From Schizochytrium sp. TIO01 (lineage: Eukaryota; Sar; Bigyra; Thraustochytrida; Thraustochytriidae): 64,000 nt of DNA. The notes beneath the pieces were generated by a model. It made no database searches. It was not told the origin of the DNA and worked only from the letters and a program-made list of their open reading frames with translations. Positions within the stretch are counted from its first letter, which is position 1. Every line of letters starts with the position of its first letter. This document shows positions 45,094 to 56,941 of the stretch, piece after piece. A program made the position numbers and the translations under genes. Where the stretch lies: NCBI GenBank assembly GCA_004764695.1, contig SMSO01000004.1, positions 22,501-86,500 of the forward strand, read 5' to 3'.

Positions 45094-45822
45094 GGGTCAA
45101 AGCATTCACGTATTTTACATTCCCGAGTAAGACCCTATGCCGTATGCCATTACGCGCATTGTCTCGCGTAGACGAACAAAGACCTTTCTTTTTCTTTTCT
45201 TCTTTTTAGCTAATTTTAGTAGATTTCCTTCCCATTTTCTTCTCTGACTAGCCAGCTAGAGTGACCATAGATACCTCAATATGCTTGATTTCAATAAACT
45301 CAAAGAAAAATAGCCTCTCAAATGACAACAAATAATCTTGACCTCTTCAAAGAAATGTTATAAATGAGAATGCGTCATGGAATGTGTAATGTTCCTTTGT
45401 CTTGAATGAACCACATCAAGGCTTAATAATTAACCATAAGAAAATACTTTGCTGCGCTTAGCCTGCTTAGCAGTCCATGCTCGAACACAAGTTACATAGC
45501 ATAGCTGAATATATCAAACTATTGTGAATTTCCACTACAAGGAGCAGGACTTGGCTATCATAATAGTCTCACGCAAACAAAACCGTACCGGTATCTATCT
45601 ATCTACCCTAAATTATAGTACTTGAACAGTATTGGGACATTAATTAACAAAATCCAACAGAACTTGACAAGTTTAGCTTCAAATAAAATCAAACCCCTAT
45701 TATTCTAAGCGCGTCCCGATCCAATTTGACTCAAGAACGACTCGCCAGTGTTTCCGCGCGACCGGTGGGCCTTCTTAACTCCAAGTGGTGGTTGGTGGTT
45801 CATCGTATAAGATCCTCAGAGT

Positions 45823-45828
45823 ATAAAT
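45823..45828 (+). promoter_or_regulatory. Putative TATA box of the CYB5D2-like gene
   Basis: TATAAA lies 50 nt upstream of the ATG at 45878, with no intervening ATG. The spacing matches the TATA-like element of the LRR gene. Confidence 0.5.
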
Positions 45829-45877
45829 TGTGCGTTGGGTAAGGGCTTCTTTGTCTCTTGAGACACCTTTATTCACT

Positions 45878-46657
45878 ATGGCGCCTCAAAAAGCCACAGC
45901 GACCACACCCCCGTCTCGAGCGGAGGCCCGGAGACTCACGTACGGCATGTGGGTCTACATCTCTATAGGTCTTGCACTGGCTGCGTGTGTGGCATCTTTT
46001 GAAGCCTCGGTTCGAATGTTCACTCCCGAGGAGCTTGCTAGGTATGATGGAAGACAAAAACGCGGCAAGAGGTATCTTGCAATTCTGGGCGAGGTCTATG
46101 ACGTAAGCAAATCTGATGCTTATGGTGACAGTGGCTACGGATATTTCGTTGGCAAAGATGCGTCCCGAGCCTTCTTTACCGGCAAATTCGATGGACCTAC
46201 GCAGGACGATCTTTCTGATCTTGATGACGAAGCCTGCAGGGCCGTTGCGGACTGGCGGGAGTTCTACAGGAACCACAAAGTTTATACTTTCAAAGGGAAG
46301 CTGGTCGGCAGGTACTTTGATCCACTGGGCCAGCCTACGCTCGAGCTCGAGAAGATTGATCAACTGGTGGAGCAAGACAAGGAGAGAGCGCTGCTATCGA
46401 TGGAACTTGAAAAAAAATACCCTGTGTGCAATAGTCACTGGTCAAAGGTCGATGGCAGCCAAGTGTGGTGCACAAACAACATGATTGAGGGTAAGGAGGC
46501 TGTGCGCCTTGTCCCACGCTCCATGTATGACCCGCACAAAGAGGAGCAGCGTTGTGTTTGCGTTGAACTCTCGGAGGCATCCGAGATGGATTCCAAGTTT
46601 AAAAAGTTTGACAACTGTCATGCCAAGGCACAGCGTTGCTCGTTTCTGCCCGCGTAG
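45878..46657 (+). CDS. CYB5D2: Neuferricin-like cytochrome b5 domain protein (CYB5D2 family)
   Basis: 259 residues from the ATG at 45878; the open frame upstream begins only with GTG. A membrane or signal segment is at about 22-40 (GMWVYISIGLALAACVAS). The cytochrome-b5/MAPR domain follows: FTPEELARYDGR, YLAILGEVYDVSKS, GYGYFVGKDASRAFFTGKF and DLSDLDDEACRAVADWREFYRNH. The C-terminal Cys-rich module (NSHWSKVDGSQVWCTNN, RCVCVELSE, AQRCSF) is diagnostic for neuferricin against simple b5 proteins. In animals, members of this MAPR family bind haem non-covalently and act at the ER or outside the cell. Length is close to the animal protein. Confidence 0.93.
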   Translation: MAPQKATATTPPSRAEARRLTYGMWVYISIGLALAACVASFEASVRMFTPEELARYDGRQKRGKRYLAILGEVYDVSKSDAYGDSGYGYFVGKDASRAFFTGKFDGPTQDDLSDLDDEACRAVADWREFYRNHKVYTFKGKLVGRYFDPLGQPTLELEKIDQLVEQDKERALLSMELEKKYPVCNSHWSKVDGSQVWCTNNMIEGKEAVRLVPRSMYDPHKEEQRCVCVELSEASEMDSKFKKFDNCHAKAQRCSFLPA

Positions 46658-47252
46658 TTACCTTTGCCTTGGGTTTTCAAAATATGTTCTTCTCGACGAT
46701 CAATTGACATAAAGTTGCTCTTTCATAGTCATCAATTAATCAAGCATGCATGCATCGTTCGTTCAAAGGAGAATGATTGGCTCTTCTCAAAAGAAATATG
46801 CGCTCTGCTCGTAAATGTGGAAAAAAAAGAAGAGAAAAAGTTGACTAAGCAACCTCTACTTGAGATTCATGGATATTTCATAACCATATCAAAAGAATAT
46901 GATTAAAAAAATTAAAGCTTCGTTTGCATTTGTTATGTCCTTTATACAAGAAGAATAGGAATATAAAAAGTGCACAAAACTTATGAATATCAACGATTTG
47001 GAATATCAGCTCCAGAGTACTCTGAAACCCTTTACAGAGAGGCATAAGAAGAAGACAGCACAACATTGTCATCAAACAAAGGGGAGGGGGCTTACCTTTG
47101 CCATTTTGATACGAGGATAAAGTCTTGACTTTTTTTCCTTTTAATTAATGAGAAAGTATATGAATGAACGAGAAAAAGAGCATGGTAGTACGATTAAAAA
47201 AATTAGTGAAAAAGTATTGCTTTACGCGCATAGAAATCTTAGTATTACCATA
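46658..47252. other. Short convergent intergenic region
   Basis: Between the 3' ends of the CYB5D2-like and PH-filamin genes. AT-rich with A runs. No gene seen. Confidence 0.65.
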
Positions 47253-50200
47253 CTACATTACTTGTGCCTTGTCTTCTTGAATTTCTGACAGTTTGACAGG
47301 GTCCGCCAGTCCCCACATGGTCAACAAAACATTGACCTTGGACAGATCCGTCGAGTACAAGTGAGCGAACATGGGCTTAGACAACGAGTGAACAGCAATT
47401 TGAGCTAGGATCTCTACGAACGAGCCGTAGGAAAGAGCGCCAATATTACTCTTGCGATTCACGGACGTATACAAATCTCGGATTTCCTTACGAGAGATAA
47501 AGGTCGGTGTCACATCGTAATCCTGTGCCAGCTGAATGATATCAGAAAGTTGCATGGCGTTAGTACCACCGAGTTGCTTGTAAAATTCGTAGACGCGAGA
47601 GAGCACGACGGCATGCTTATCGAAGAGATCAATCATCTGCTTGTTGAGCAGAGGCATGTCTCTTTGTTGCTGTTGCTGTTGCTGTTGTTTTTTTGACTCA
47701 AAAGAATTGTCTAGCTTAATGTTTGTCCGGCCGCTAGGGATAGCTCGTTGAGGGTCGTTCTCACGCCCGGGTGCCATGCTACTAGGGCGACGGCGTTGTG
47801 GACGCAGGTGGGACGTCCCACCACCAGCAGAAGAAGCATCGTCATATCCCCCACCATGAGGACGCGAAGTCTGGCGAGCCTGCTCTACAAGGTGCTCCGA
47901 GTCGGCTTGTACACTTTTGCGAAGGCTTGCCATCTGGCGAACCTTTTCATCCAAAAGTTGCCGCGACTCATCAATTTCTCTGCGGGCCTTGAGTAAATCA
48001 GCTTTTTCTTGTTCAATCTCACGCACACGTTCCTCTAAAGATTCCCTGACAAGCGGGGCCTCGTCCTCATGAGGGGACCACGGCCCATCCATGTAATACT
48101 TGCTCGCAGGGGCACTGCCAGTATAGTTTTGCGAGCTGGGTGGTGGCGGTGCAAATGGGTGGAATGCGCCATTGCCATCATCACCAGCACTGTTAGACAT
48201 CGGGGTCATAGTCTGTTGATCGGCAGACGCAAACATTGGGAAATAGCTTGAAGACGGCACGTAAGATCCTGATGCCGAGGACACTGATGATTGGTATTGG
48301 GGCTGTTGGTACTGTTGTTGTTGATAATGCTGCTGTTGCGGATGTTGTTGAAACTGTGGTTGAAGGTTGTCGATACTATTGCCAAACGATGAACCAGAGA
48401 ACGCCTGATCCACAGGGGTAATGTTCGGCTGCTGCATTTTTTTTGCGCCACTGCTCATTTCGATAGTTCCACTGTTGGCCCCAGTTTGCACATGCGAGCT
48501 CGGTGTTCCGGATGGATCCTTCGTTTCATCGTTCTTTTCGTCATCGTCAGCCATCGCGGGAACAATCGAGCGCTCCGTTTCCGTGCCATTTCCCAAGGCC
48601 AATGTGCGCTGCGAGTTATCCTCAGGGGCACCTGGGAGGCGTAGAAGACCGCTCTCCTTGAGCATTTTGGAAAATGTAATGAAAGGGTTCACGCCATTTT
48701 GCATGGCACTTCCAGAATCACCACGCTCTCGCAATAGTTTGTTGAATTCAGACGCAGTGTATGCGGCAGCAATATCTTCAGCACTAAGTGAGGCAGCAAG
48801 CCCCGGGCGGAACGGGCTGCCCTGGATGTTTCGCCATGGGTCAATTTGGCTACGACCATCGTTAAGCCGCACACGAATCTCTGCGCTAACCTCCTCACCA
48901 TTAACTTGCTTCTGCAAGAGTGCATCGCGGGTCATTTCCACAGTGTAAATAATACGAACAGTCCCATCATCATTCTTTTTTACCTCCTTTAACTGCAGGG
49001 GTGCCTCGAGTTCGATATAAAACTCCTGATCCTCGTCAAGGGCCACAGATTCGTCAAACTCATTACGCGGCACGATAGTAAATTCATTGGTTTGGTCAAT
49101 TACGGCGCATAAGAGCCCGAGGCCGTCGGCTGTGCAGTGGCTAGTCGCCACGGGCGCAGGGAGGATCCGCGGATGAAAGGGAGATCCATAGATATCATAT
49201 CCGTCAAGCATAATTGTAAGCTCGTACTCTCCCAAGCGAGCTGGAACATATTCGCAAGAGAATGTACCGTCCTGATTGTCCGTAACATGCAAGTCATAGT
49301 GCAAATCTTCACTTTCCAAGACCACAGTGGGCATCTTATTGACAAATTCAATGGGGTCACCAAGCTCATCACGTGCTTGGATTGTAAAGTGAGAGGGAAC
49401 GGCAATACGACCCTCATGCAGGCCGCGACCAAAGGCACTCCAATTCTGTGCTTCATCCCAGCGACGGGTAGCCTCCTCGGGGTCAATGTCTCCAGCAACG
49501 CTAGGATCACGTACAGAAGGGTTTGACATGAAGTGGTCTTCCCGAGCTTGTTCAAGAAGAGCAAGCTTCATAACCCACTCACTTGCCTCTTCTGGGGATG
49601 AAGCAGCAAATTCATAGCGACGCATTTGGCGCATGTGGTCACGAGGATCACGCTCAATGAGGTGGAATTCATTTTCCCAGCGAATAGCTGAGTTCTTGTG
49701 TTTGCGCTGCGGAACTGGGTATTCCACGGTAGTATAGCGCAGATTAATTTCACCCTTGAAAGCCCGCCGGTCGTTTGGTTTATAGTAAAAGAGTTTGACG
49801 GTTCTGCGATCCATGCGGAAGTACCTCCTGTTCCAGTTTTTACGAAATTCGCCTCGTTTCCACAGCTCTCCGTCAATCAGACACTCCTCCGGGATCTTGA
49901 ACTTGGGCCTTCCCTTACGTCCAAGCTTCTTCGGACGTCTTGCCTTTTGTTCCTCTTCTCCTTCTCCTTCCTCCCTTGCCCTTTGCAACTCTACAGTTTG
50001 GTTCACCTCCATGTCCATCTCCTCTAGCTGCATTCTCAGTTCGTCAAAGTCCTGGTTAAATTCAAAGTCATCGTAGCCCAAATCCTCTGTTGGGTCCACT
50101 CCATCTTGATACAAATCCGGTCGCGCTGACGCTGTAAACCTTCTCTGTCTGCTTGATGCTTTCTTCCACTCCACAGGAATCGGGTCTTCCTCTTCCTCCT

Positions 50201-50711
50201 CCTCTGCACCATTTGCCTTTCCTCTGCCAGGCCCTCTTCTCGACCCAGGTCTTCCTGAGACACCTCGCACAGAGGCTGGTCTATTCCCAAACGAGCCTCC
50301 GCCTGGGCTTGCGGCACGCCGCAGAGCGCTTTCGTCGAGATACAGACCGCCGCTATTGTGGTGATTGTTGGCACCGTTGAAGGCGTTGCCAGCTTGTGCT
50401 GCGCGGGGTGAGCCATTAGCGGGTCTGGCGGACGCAAATGCACGGGGGTCGCCTGCAGACCTCCTGTTGGCGTTGGTGTTGGAGTTGCCAGCGGAGGCGA
50501 ACTTGGGTGGAAGCTGTTGAGGAGGAGGGCTGCGAGGACTCTGAAATCCTCGTCCGGAGCCGCCCTGGCTACGCGGGGAAGCGCCCTGAAAGGCTTGCTG
50601 GGGTGGAGGAGGCGAGTTTGGACCTTCGCCTCCCCCAAAACCGCCGCCGGAGCCTGCATTGCCATCGCGGCCAGCGCTCTGGCGCTTGAACTTGCCCTTG
50701 AAGAAAGACAT
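47253..50711 (-). CDS. PH-domain and filamin-repeat cytoskeletal adaptor
   Basis: 1152 residues in one exon (ATG at 50711). Residues 1-270 are Gly/Pro/Ser-rich and disordered. Residues 279-390 are a PH domain (ECLIDGELWKRGEFRKNWNRRYF ending in ASEWVMKL). Residues about 425-518 are a filamin-type Ig repeat (DNQDGTFSCEYVPARLGEYE, GSPFHPRI). Residues 523-636 form a second, divergent filamin-like repeat ending in QGSPFRP. A Q/S-rich linker, a coiled coil near 905-960 and a polyQ tract near 1015 follow. The last 130 residues form a helical EF-hand-like domain (SYGSFVEILAQIAVHALS-type, here AVHSLSKPMF). Membrane-phosphoinositide and actin cross-talk is a reasonable inference. Confidence 0.88.
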   Translation of the reverse strand: MSFFKGKFKRQSAGRDGNAGSGGGFGGGEGPNSPPPPQQAFQGASPRSQGGSGRGFQSPRSPPPQQLPPKFASAGNSNTNANRRSAGDPRAFASARPANGSPRAAQAGNAFNGANNHHNSGGLYLDESALRRAASPGGGSFGNRPASVRGVSGRPGSRRGPGRGKANGAEEEEEEDPIPVEWKKASSRQRRFTASARPDLYQDGVDPTEDLGYDDFEFNQDFDELRMQLEEMDMEVNQTVELQRAREEGEGEEEQKARRPKKLGRKGRPKFKIPEECLIDGELWKRGEFRKNWNRRYFRMDRRTVKLFYYKPNDRRAFKGEINLRYTTVEYPVPQRKHKNSAIRWENEFHLIERDPRDHMRQMRRYEFAASSPEEASEWVMKLALLEQAREDHFMSNPSVRDPSVAGDIDPEEATRRWDEAQNWSAFGRGLHEGRIAVPSHFTIQARDELGDPIEFVNKMPTVVLESEDLHYDLHVTDNQDGTFSCEYVPARLGEYELTIMLDGYDIYGSPFHPRILPAPVATSHCTADGLGLLCAVIDQTNEFTIVPRNEFDESVALDEDQEFYIELEAPLQLKEVKKNDDGTVRIIYTVEMTRDALLQKQVNGEEVSAEIRVRLNDGRSQIDPWRNIQGSPFRPGLAASLSAEDIAAAYTASEFNKLLRERGDSGSAMQNGVNPFITFSKMLKESGLLRLPGAPEDNSQRTLALGNGTETERSIVPAMADDDEKNDETKDPSGTPSSHVQTGANSGTIEMSSGAKKMQQPNITPVDQAFSGSSFGNSIDNLQPQFQQHPQQQHYQQQQYQQPQYQSSVSSASGSYVPSSSYFPMFASADQQTMTPMSNSAGDDGNGAFHPFAPPPPSSQNYTGSAPASKYYMDGPWSPHEDEAPLVRESLEERVREIEQEKADLLKARREIDESRQLLDEKVRQMASLRKSVQADSEHLVEQARQTSRPHGGGYDDASSAGGGTSHLRPQRRRPSSMAPGRENDPQRAIPSGRTNIKLDNSFESKKQQQQQQQQRDMPLLNKQMIDLFDKHAVVLSRVYEFYKQLGGTNAMQLSDIIQLAQDYDVTPTFISRKEIRDLYTSVNRKSNIGALSYGSFVEILAQIAVHSLSKPMFAHLYSTDLSKVNVLLTMWGLADPVKLSEIQEDKAQVM

Positions 50712-53700
50712 GGCGATTTCGAAAGTTCAAATATTTAACAAACACAAAGCACGCCGGAAGGAGAAGCGCCGCTGAGTCACTTGCTCAATTTCTTAGGGTT
50801 TAGGCAGACGCCTGTGCGAGAGACCCGCTGGGTCTGGGTCTGCGTGCAGGTTAACTTTTCGCGAGGGCGCTACGCTGGACGGAGAGAATGCAGCACGCGA
50901 CTGTCGGCAGCACGTGAACGATTGAACTCGACTGCAGCGAGTCCACTTCCACCTGCAGAGCGCAGCTGCAGACAGCCTGCTCGACCGTCAGAAACTACCT
51001 CTACTACGCAATAGCGAAGCCGAAGCCGCCGCTGCCGCTCCGCGCGACCGCGCCGCACGCGCTCTACAACTGCGCTTTTGCTGCGCTTTGAAGTAATTTG
51101 ATCTGATTATACATACATTACATAAAACATTCATTACAACTTTCTTAAGAGGTACTAGGTACCACTCCATAGTAATTGTTCACAATTCGCCTTTTGAGTT
51201 TTCTTCCCTTGGCTTCTCGTGCAAAGGCGACGCTGCAAAATGTGTTGATTGTCATTGCTTCTTCACGCTGTCATGCATCTCACTCACTATCGTGCTCCAG
51301 CGACGCTGATGCCGAGGGTCATCTCTAGTTCGACTTGAAGTCTTCTCTTTCCGAAGTTCCTCTTCATTTCTTGTGCACACGAGGCCGGCAAAACCTCCGT
51401 ACCCCCTTTAACTTTGCGCTGCTGCATATAATACGGACTTGATGTGGCGCTGATGGATCTCCATCTTGGTGCTCCTGACTTTCTAATACAAATATAACGA
51501 TTGTCGGCAATTCTTTGCATCGTTAAGATTCGCCGGGATCCGGGCCTCCGTTTCATTCCCCAATAAGCGGAAGGCGTCAACGAATACTTGCCTATGGTCT
51601 TATATATCGCAAACAATAGGACTCAGGTCCATCCATCGTCAACATCATCGGTAATGCTGCAATTCTATAGCCATCGCACAGAGCATCAACGCTTCTTTCC
51701 TCAGGGAAGGAGTCCTCAAGATGCAGGTGCTCGACTGGCATCCTCTCCGAAGCGCTTCTATGCAGAGCGGTGATTTGCAGACGACTCACACTGCAAATTA
51801 ACCGCAACGACGAACCTGAAGGCATTCATTACCAGGAAGACTGGCGGTACACACTCACACCGCGGCAAAGCAACGTGGGTGTATACAAAGAGTCTTTGTT
51901 TGAGAGCGATTATTTGCGCGAATTCGGGAGATAGTCTACTTATAATTTGTATTGCAGAGTACACGTGTTCTGCTATATTTAGATCTATTAAGAGACACAA
52001 ACTTTGCATGTTTTGCAAAATGCCCCCACCCGTGCTCGGCTCTGTTATACAGGCCTTACCAACCTAGTAATACGTATGTAGGCACCTAGGCACCGCATAG
52101 CATGTATATAGAGCAACCTGCGAGTTGATTGGAGGCGCCAATGTAAATCTCGTAGGTAAGATTGATCTCACTGCGCTCAAATTGCACAAGGACTTAAGGA
52201 TAGGTACATAATAATGGAAATGGAATTTGGTGGAGTGGATTTTTGGAAACAAAAGCAGGATATCATGAAATACCTGCACCATGAATCAACAATGTAACCT
52301 GCAGTCCTGGTATGAAGTTTAACCTGGTGGTCAACGAGGGTCAGTGCTTACTAGAGGATGAACATGAGGACAGCGAGGTAGCTGTTGATGACGAACAAAA
52401 GATGGAGTGGAGAGGCTGCCAGCGCAAAGAAATGTAATCACAACTTCTGAAAAAAAAGGTGCTCCTGGGGCTTGAGCTATGAGCTACTCAGTACCTAGGT
52501 GGTAGTTGTAAATGTGGGGGAAAACTGGACAGCGGCTTGAGGAAGGCTTGGGACCTGCCAGTATGTTATACGTTATCATCATCATACGCTGATCAAATTC
52601 ATGGCAGGGGATCTATGCACACATAAGGTCTGCAAAGTTATTGACATCACGGCTCTAACTTGAATCAAGCTATTGATTATTTCATGTAACTGGGAGGTGT
52701 GTGCTTCTTTGTATCTTGGGCGCCTACTACTCGAATGATAACGCACACTCCGCAACCAAAATGTTTCGTCTACGCAGTGAAATGATAGATACATCCGGCT
52801 TATCAGCTCGCAATTGGCAGCGAGTTTTGCTACTCTTTTCTTCACACACACACACAACCCAGAGGCCGCTACGAACAATATTTCAACGTGGCGAATGATT
52901 GTAAAAGGAAACAAGAGTAAAGCTACTCAACTAGCAAACTAGTGAGTTCAGCCTATGGAATGTGCGGAAACTCCATTCAGGCAAGTAAAACGTGCAAGAG
53001 AAAGCTAAGTCCCTCCCAATAAATTGTGCTTTTTTTATACTTTTGCTAGGTGCTCTTTTGAAGCAATCAATTGACAAACTTTAGTATCTACCTAGATTCA
53101 TAGTCTCCAGTTGTCCAATGCAGCTTGCACCACAATTCCTTACCTTAATGCGGAAGACTTGCTATCTTCCCAACGCCGCCATCGATTGCAGAGCCGCTCA
53201 GGAGGTAGAAATAGCCACACCATGTACTAGGTAGTAGGTTCTGTTGCATTTACGAATACTGGTTTTGTAATTCCGCACGTGTAATTCCTCTGTCGTCGCC
53301 GCCGCGGGATTTATCCTGAAAAAGTAAATTCGAAGAGACCCATCCAAAACAACCTTCTCTCATTCGCACGTAGGAAATGAAGTACCCTCAAATTCTATCT
53401 TAAAGCTCTTATCCAGCCGCGTCCAGCTCGCTTGAGTGCCATTTTCAATTCACCCAAAGGCCACTCGAATTGATCATTTTTACAATTCTCTAAAGATGGT
53501 CCCCACCGACTCCCAGAACGTGCCCAGAACCCTTGCTTGCTTCCCCGTATAGTACCCACCTACCCTAAACAATAGGCCCTTGAAGGAAAGGTAAAGAAGC
53601 TGGGCGAAACGCGATGGAGAACGCTCTGCATGATTCTGCGTATTTGTTCTTTTCCGAGGGAAAGAACTATTGGTGGCAAGGAGGGGCGGTGGCTAGGGTA

Positions 53701-53882
53701 GCGCCCAATAAGTGTATCTATAGGAGTATCTTGGCCGTGGTTTCTCTATGGTTGGATAGCGGAGGCGGAGACTCGTGGCGGCGGCAAAGAAGGATCGCGC
53801 GGCAAGCTTGCGCGAGAGCTAGGAAGGCACGCACGCAGCGGGAGGAAGCTAATCTAGCAGCGAAAGCGACGCGGCAGCCATC
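50712..53882. other. Long divergent intergenic region, no supported gene
   Basis: Lies between the divergent PH-filamin and eRF1 genes and should hold both promoters. Frames at 51287-51616 and 52582-52914 (minus) are short and have no motif. A TTGAGAGCG word like that near the two paralogs occurs near 51899. CT- and CA-type short runs are present (for example near 52845-52855). Confidence 0.5.
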
Positions 53883-55919
53883 ATGGCGGACGATGAGGCC
53901 GACAAGAATGTGGAGCTCTGGAAGATGAAGAAGCTCATCAAAACACTCACCATGGCAAAGTACGTCCACAATAATTTATAATGTTACTCACCCAACCACT
54001 AGGTCACCAGCTCGCCACTGTGAGCAAGATTGGTTTGGCTTAGTTTCGAAGAACTGGGTAGTCCCCTTTCTCTTGTGGAACTCGCCAGCTAATCAATAGA
54101 CATACCTACCGTTCTGGCTTCTTGAACACGACAATGATTAGGACAACGGGCTTCTTCTTTCACTGCAAACGTAATGAAATAAATGCCAGTTGTGTCCTCT
54201 AACAAACGTCGAGGAGCAAATGTAAACAATTTGCATTACGAGGTAATCTGTAATCTATTGAGCTGAAGAAGACCCTTTTCAAAAAGGTTCTGCATGGCTG
54301 AGACTGAGACTAGAGTTTTGATGCTTAATCTCTGATGCTTGCAAGGGGAAGTTATAGAGAATTATGATTGGAGTTAAGTACAACGAAGAAATGGACCGGA
54401 CCAACTAACGATGCAATCGCTACTGTGGCTTTGACACGTTTGCGCATCCATTATGGTTTGACTTTTTAATGTAACAGGGGTAACGGTACGAGTATGATTT
54501 CTCTCATCATGCCTCCCGGTGAGCAGCTCCCCAAGGTATGTTTTATGATTGCTTTTGTGTTTGGTACTTTGCTAGCTCTGGGCTTCCCGCAAAGAAATCG
54601 AGCTTACTTACGTCTATGACCAAGTATTTCTGATGATGACTAACACTTACACAATTGACCCATTTATGTCCTAATGCTACACAAATACACAGGTGAACAA
54701 GATGCTTACCGATGAGGCCGGTACTGCCACCAACATCAAATCCCGTGTGAACAGGCTCTCTGTGCTCAGTGCAATCACAAGTACCCAGCAGCGCCTCAAG
54801 TTGTATAACAAGTGCCCCCCCAACGGCCTTGTGCTTTTTGTCGGCACCATCCTCACTGATGAGGGCAAGGAAAAGAAGGTCAGTATTGATTTCGAGCCTT
54901 TCAAGCCCATCAACACATCCTTGTACATGTGTGATAACCGCTTCCACACTGAGGCCCTCGAGGAGCTTCTCACGGACGACGACAAGTTTGGTTTCGTCGT
55001 GATGGATGGTAACGGATGTCTCTTCGGTACTCTTTCCGGTAACACTCGTGAGGTGATCACCAAGTTCACCGTCGATCTCCCCAAGAAGCACGGCCGTGGT
55101 GGTCAGTCTGCTCTTCGTTTTGCACGTCTGCGTCTCGAGAAGCGGCACAACTACGTCCGCAAGTGTGCTGAAACTGCTGTGACTTGCTTTATCACTAACG
55201 ACAGGCCCAACGTCAAGGGTATTGTTCTCGCTGGTTCCGCCGAGTTCAAGAACGTCTTGGCCGGTTCTGATCTCTTTGACCCGCGTCTTAAGGCTGTTGT
55301 CATTCAGCTTGTTGATGTTTCCTACGGTGGTGAAAATGGTTTCAACCAGGCAATTGAGCTTGCTCAGGATGCTCTCGCTAACGTTAAGTTCGTCAAGGAG
55401 AAGAAGCTCATCACCAACTTCTTCGACGAAATTGCTCAGGATACCGGTAAGATTTGCTTCGGTATCCAGGAAACTTTCATGGCTCTCGAAATGGGTGCCG
55501 TCGAGACACTCCTTGTGTGGGAGAACCTCGAGCACGAGCGCTTTGAGCTCCTCAACAACCAAACTGGTGAGATCACCTTCAAGACTCTCAGCCCCGAGCA
55601 GGCCCAGGACTCGCGTAACTTCGTCACTGCCGACGGTGTGGATCTCGAGATCAAGGAGCGCATGGCCCTCACTGAGTACCTTGCCACCAACTACCGTAAC
55701 TTCGGTACCACCCTCGAGTTTATCACTGACAAGAGTCAGCAGGGCAGCCAGTTCTGCAAGGGCTTTGGTGGTATTGGTGGTATTCTTCGTTGGCCCGTGC
55801 AGTTCTCTGCTCTTGACCCCAACAACGCTATTGTCGACGATGCCTTCGCAGAGGAGGAGAACGACGATGATGAATTGGACGACCCCAACAGCATCGACTG
55901 GGATGACATTGGATTTTAA
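53883..55919 (+). CDS. ETF1: Eukaryotic peptide chain release factor 1 (eRF1)
   Basis: Three exons: 53883-53959 ([21 protein letters not shown]), 54478-54535 and 54693-55919. Introns run GTACGT...AACAG (518 nt) and GTATGT...CACAG (157 nt). The product is 453 residues. The stop-codon recognition motifs are canonical: TNIKS (Asn59-Ser62) and YMCDNRF (YxCxxxF). The GGQ motif ([15 protein letters not shown], Gly181-Gln183) that triggers peptidyl-tRNA hydrolysis is intact. The acidic tail ([18 protein letters not shown]) fits eRF3 binding. The intact NIKS and YxCxxxF agree with use of all three standard stops, which the other genes here also show. Confidence 0.98.
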
Positions 55920-56941
55920 ATTCATACCGTGTCACTGTTGTTAGCCATTTGCATTCTTTCCCATCTTGCCATTTCCTACCCCAAAGATACATAAACAAAT
56001 AATAAAGCAAAACAAAGTTCTGCCCTTTACTTACTTTATTTTTTAAAACATTACTTTTTCCTTTACATTTTTTCATCAGTTTGTTATTAGTCCCTTCCTT
56101 GCCAATACAAACCAACCAACCAAATAAACAAGAACAGCAGCTCTCCCCTGCGCTAATAAGTCACCTTGTCCTTTTGTTTTATTGTTCTAACGTTCAAGGC
56201 TTACTTCAAATTTCAACAAAATTTGGGGCTTCTCAGTGGTAGTCTTATATCTTCCTGAAGACACAACAACAACGAAATTTTCTCAACCATATTCTAAGTT
56301 GGGTAAGTAGGCTTTCATTTTGTGGATCTGTGCTGAGACCATCATGTGGCCTAACTTGTCTGGCCTTTTGCCTTTGAGCAAATGGTTCGGTATTATCCTT
56401 GCCTTAGAGGTCTTATCCGATCATTTCGACGAGACAGAGCCGAGAGGCACCATCTTCACTTTATCACTCATTTATCATAACATACTCTTAATCTCTTCTT
56501 TGCATTCCATACAGTCAAGTTTGTTATACTCTTCCTTTTCTATAACAAATTTACTGTAAGGAGAAAAAAGAAGAAAAAGAATATAATTTATTGTATCACC
56601 TTACGTACATTCAATTTGTAAAATGTAAAAGATAATTAGATGATAAATGTATCCGTTGGTAGTAATATGTGTGTACTCATACATAACCTATAAAAAATCG
56701 AAGAACTCACACAAGTTGGCACTAGTATTGAGGTTATGCTTGATTTGGTGCTCTTTCATACCTCTTTATAATAAGCAAGGGGGGCAAGGCGAGGCTTGAA
56801 AGGAAAGCAAAGTGCAGCTGAGGCAACGCAAGTACATTTTGTCACCCGTGGAGCACGGGTCAAGGCACGGGCACGTGCTTTGCGTCTGTGCGAGTGTTCG
56901 CTGATTGTGTCAGGGGAGACGAAAAGCGAGAGTGGTTGAAA
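55920..56941. other. Intergenic region between eRF1 and CFAP57
   Basis: Tandem plus-strand genes flank it. AT-rich with T runs, and a CCAA run near 56112-56123. No gene seen; the promoter of CFAP57 should lie in its right half. Confidence 0.6.

Noticed and set aside
54543..55925. 460-codon minus-strand open frame opposite eRF1
   Set aside because: It is the antisense shadow of the strongly codon-biased eRF1 exon 3 and shows no family motif.
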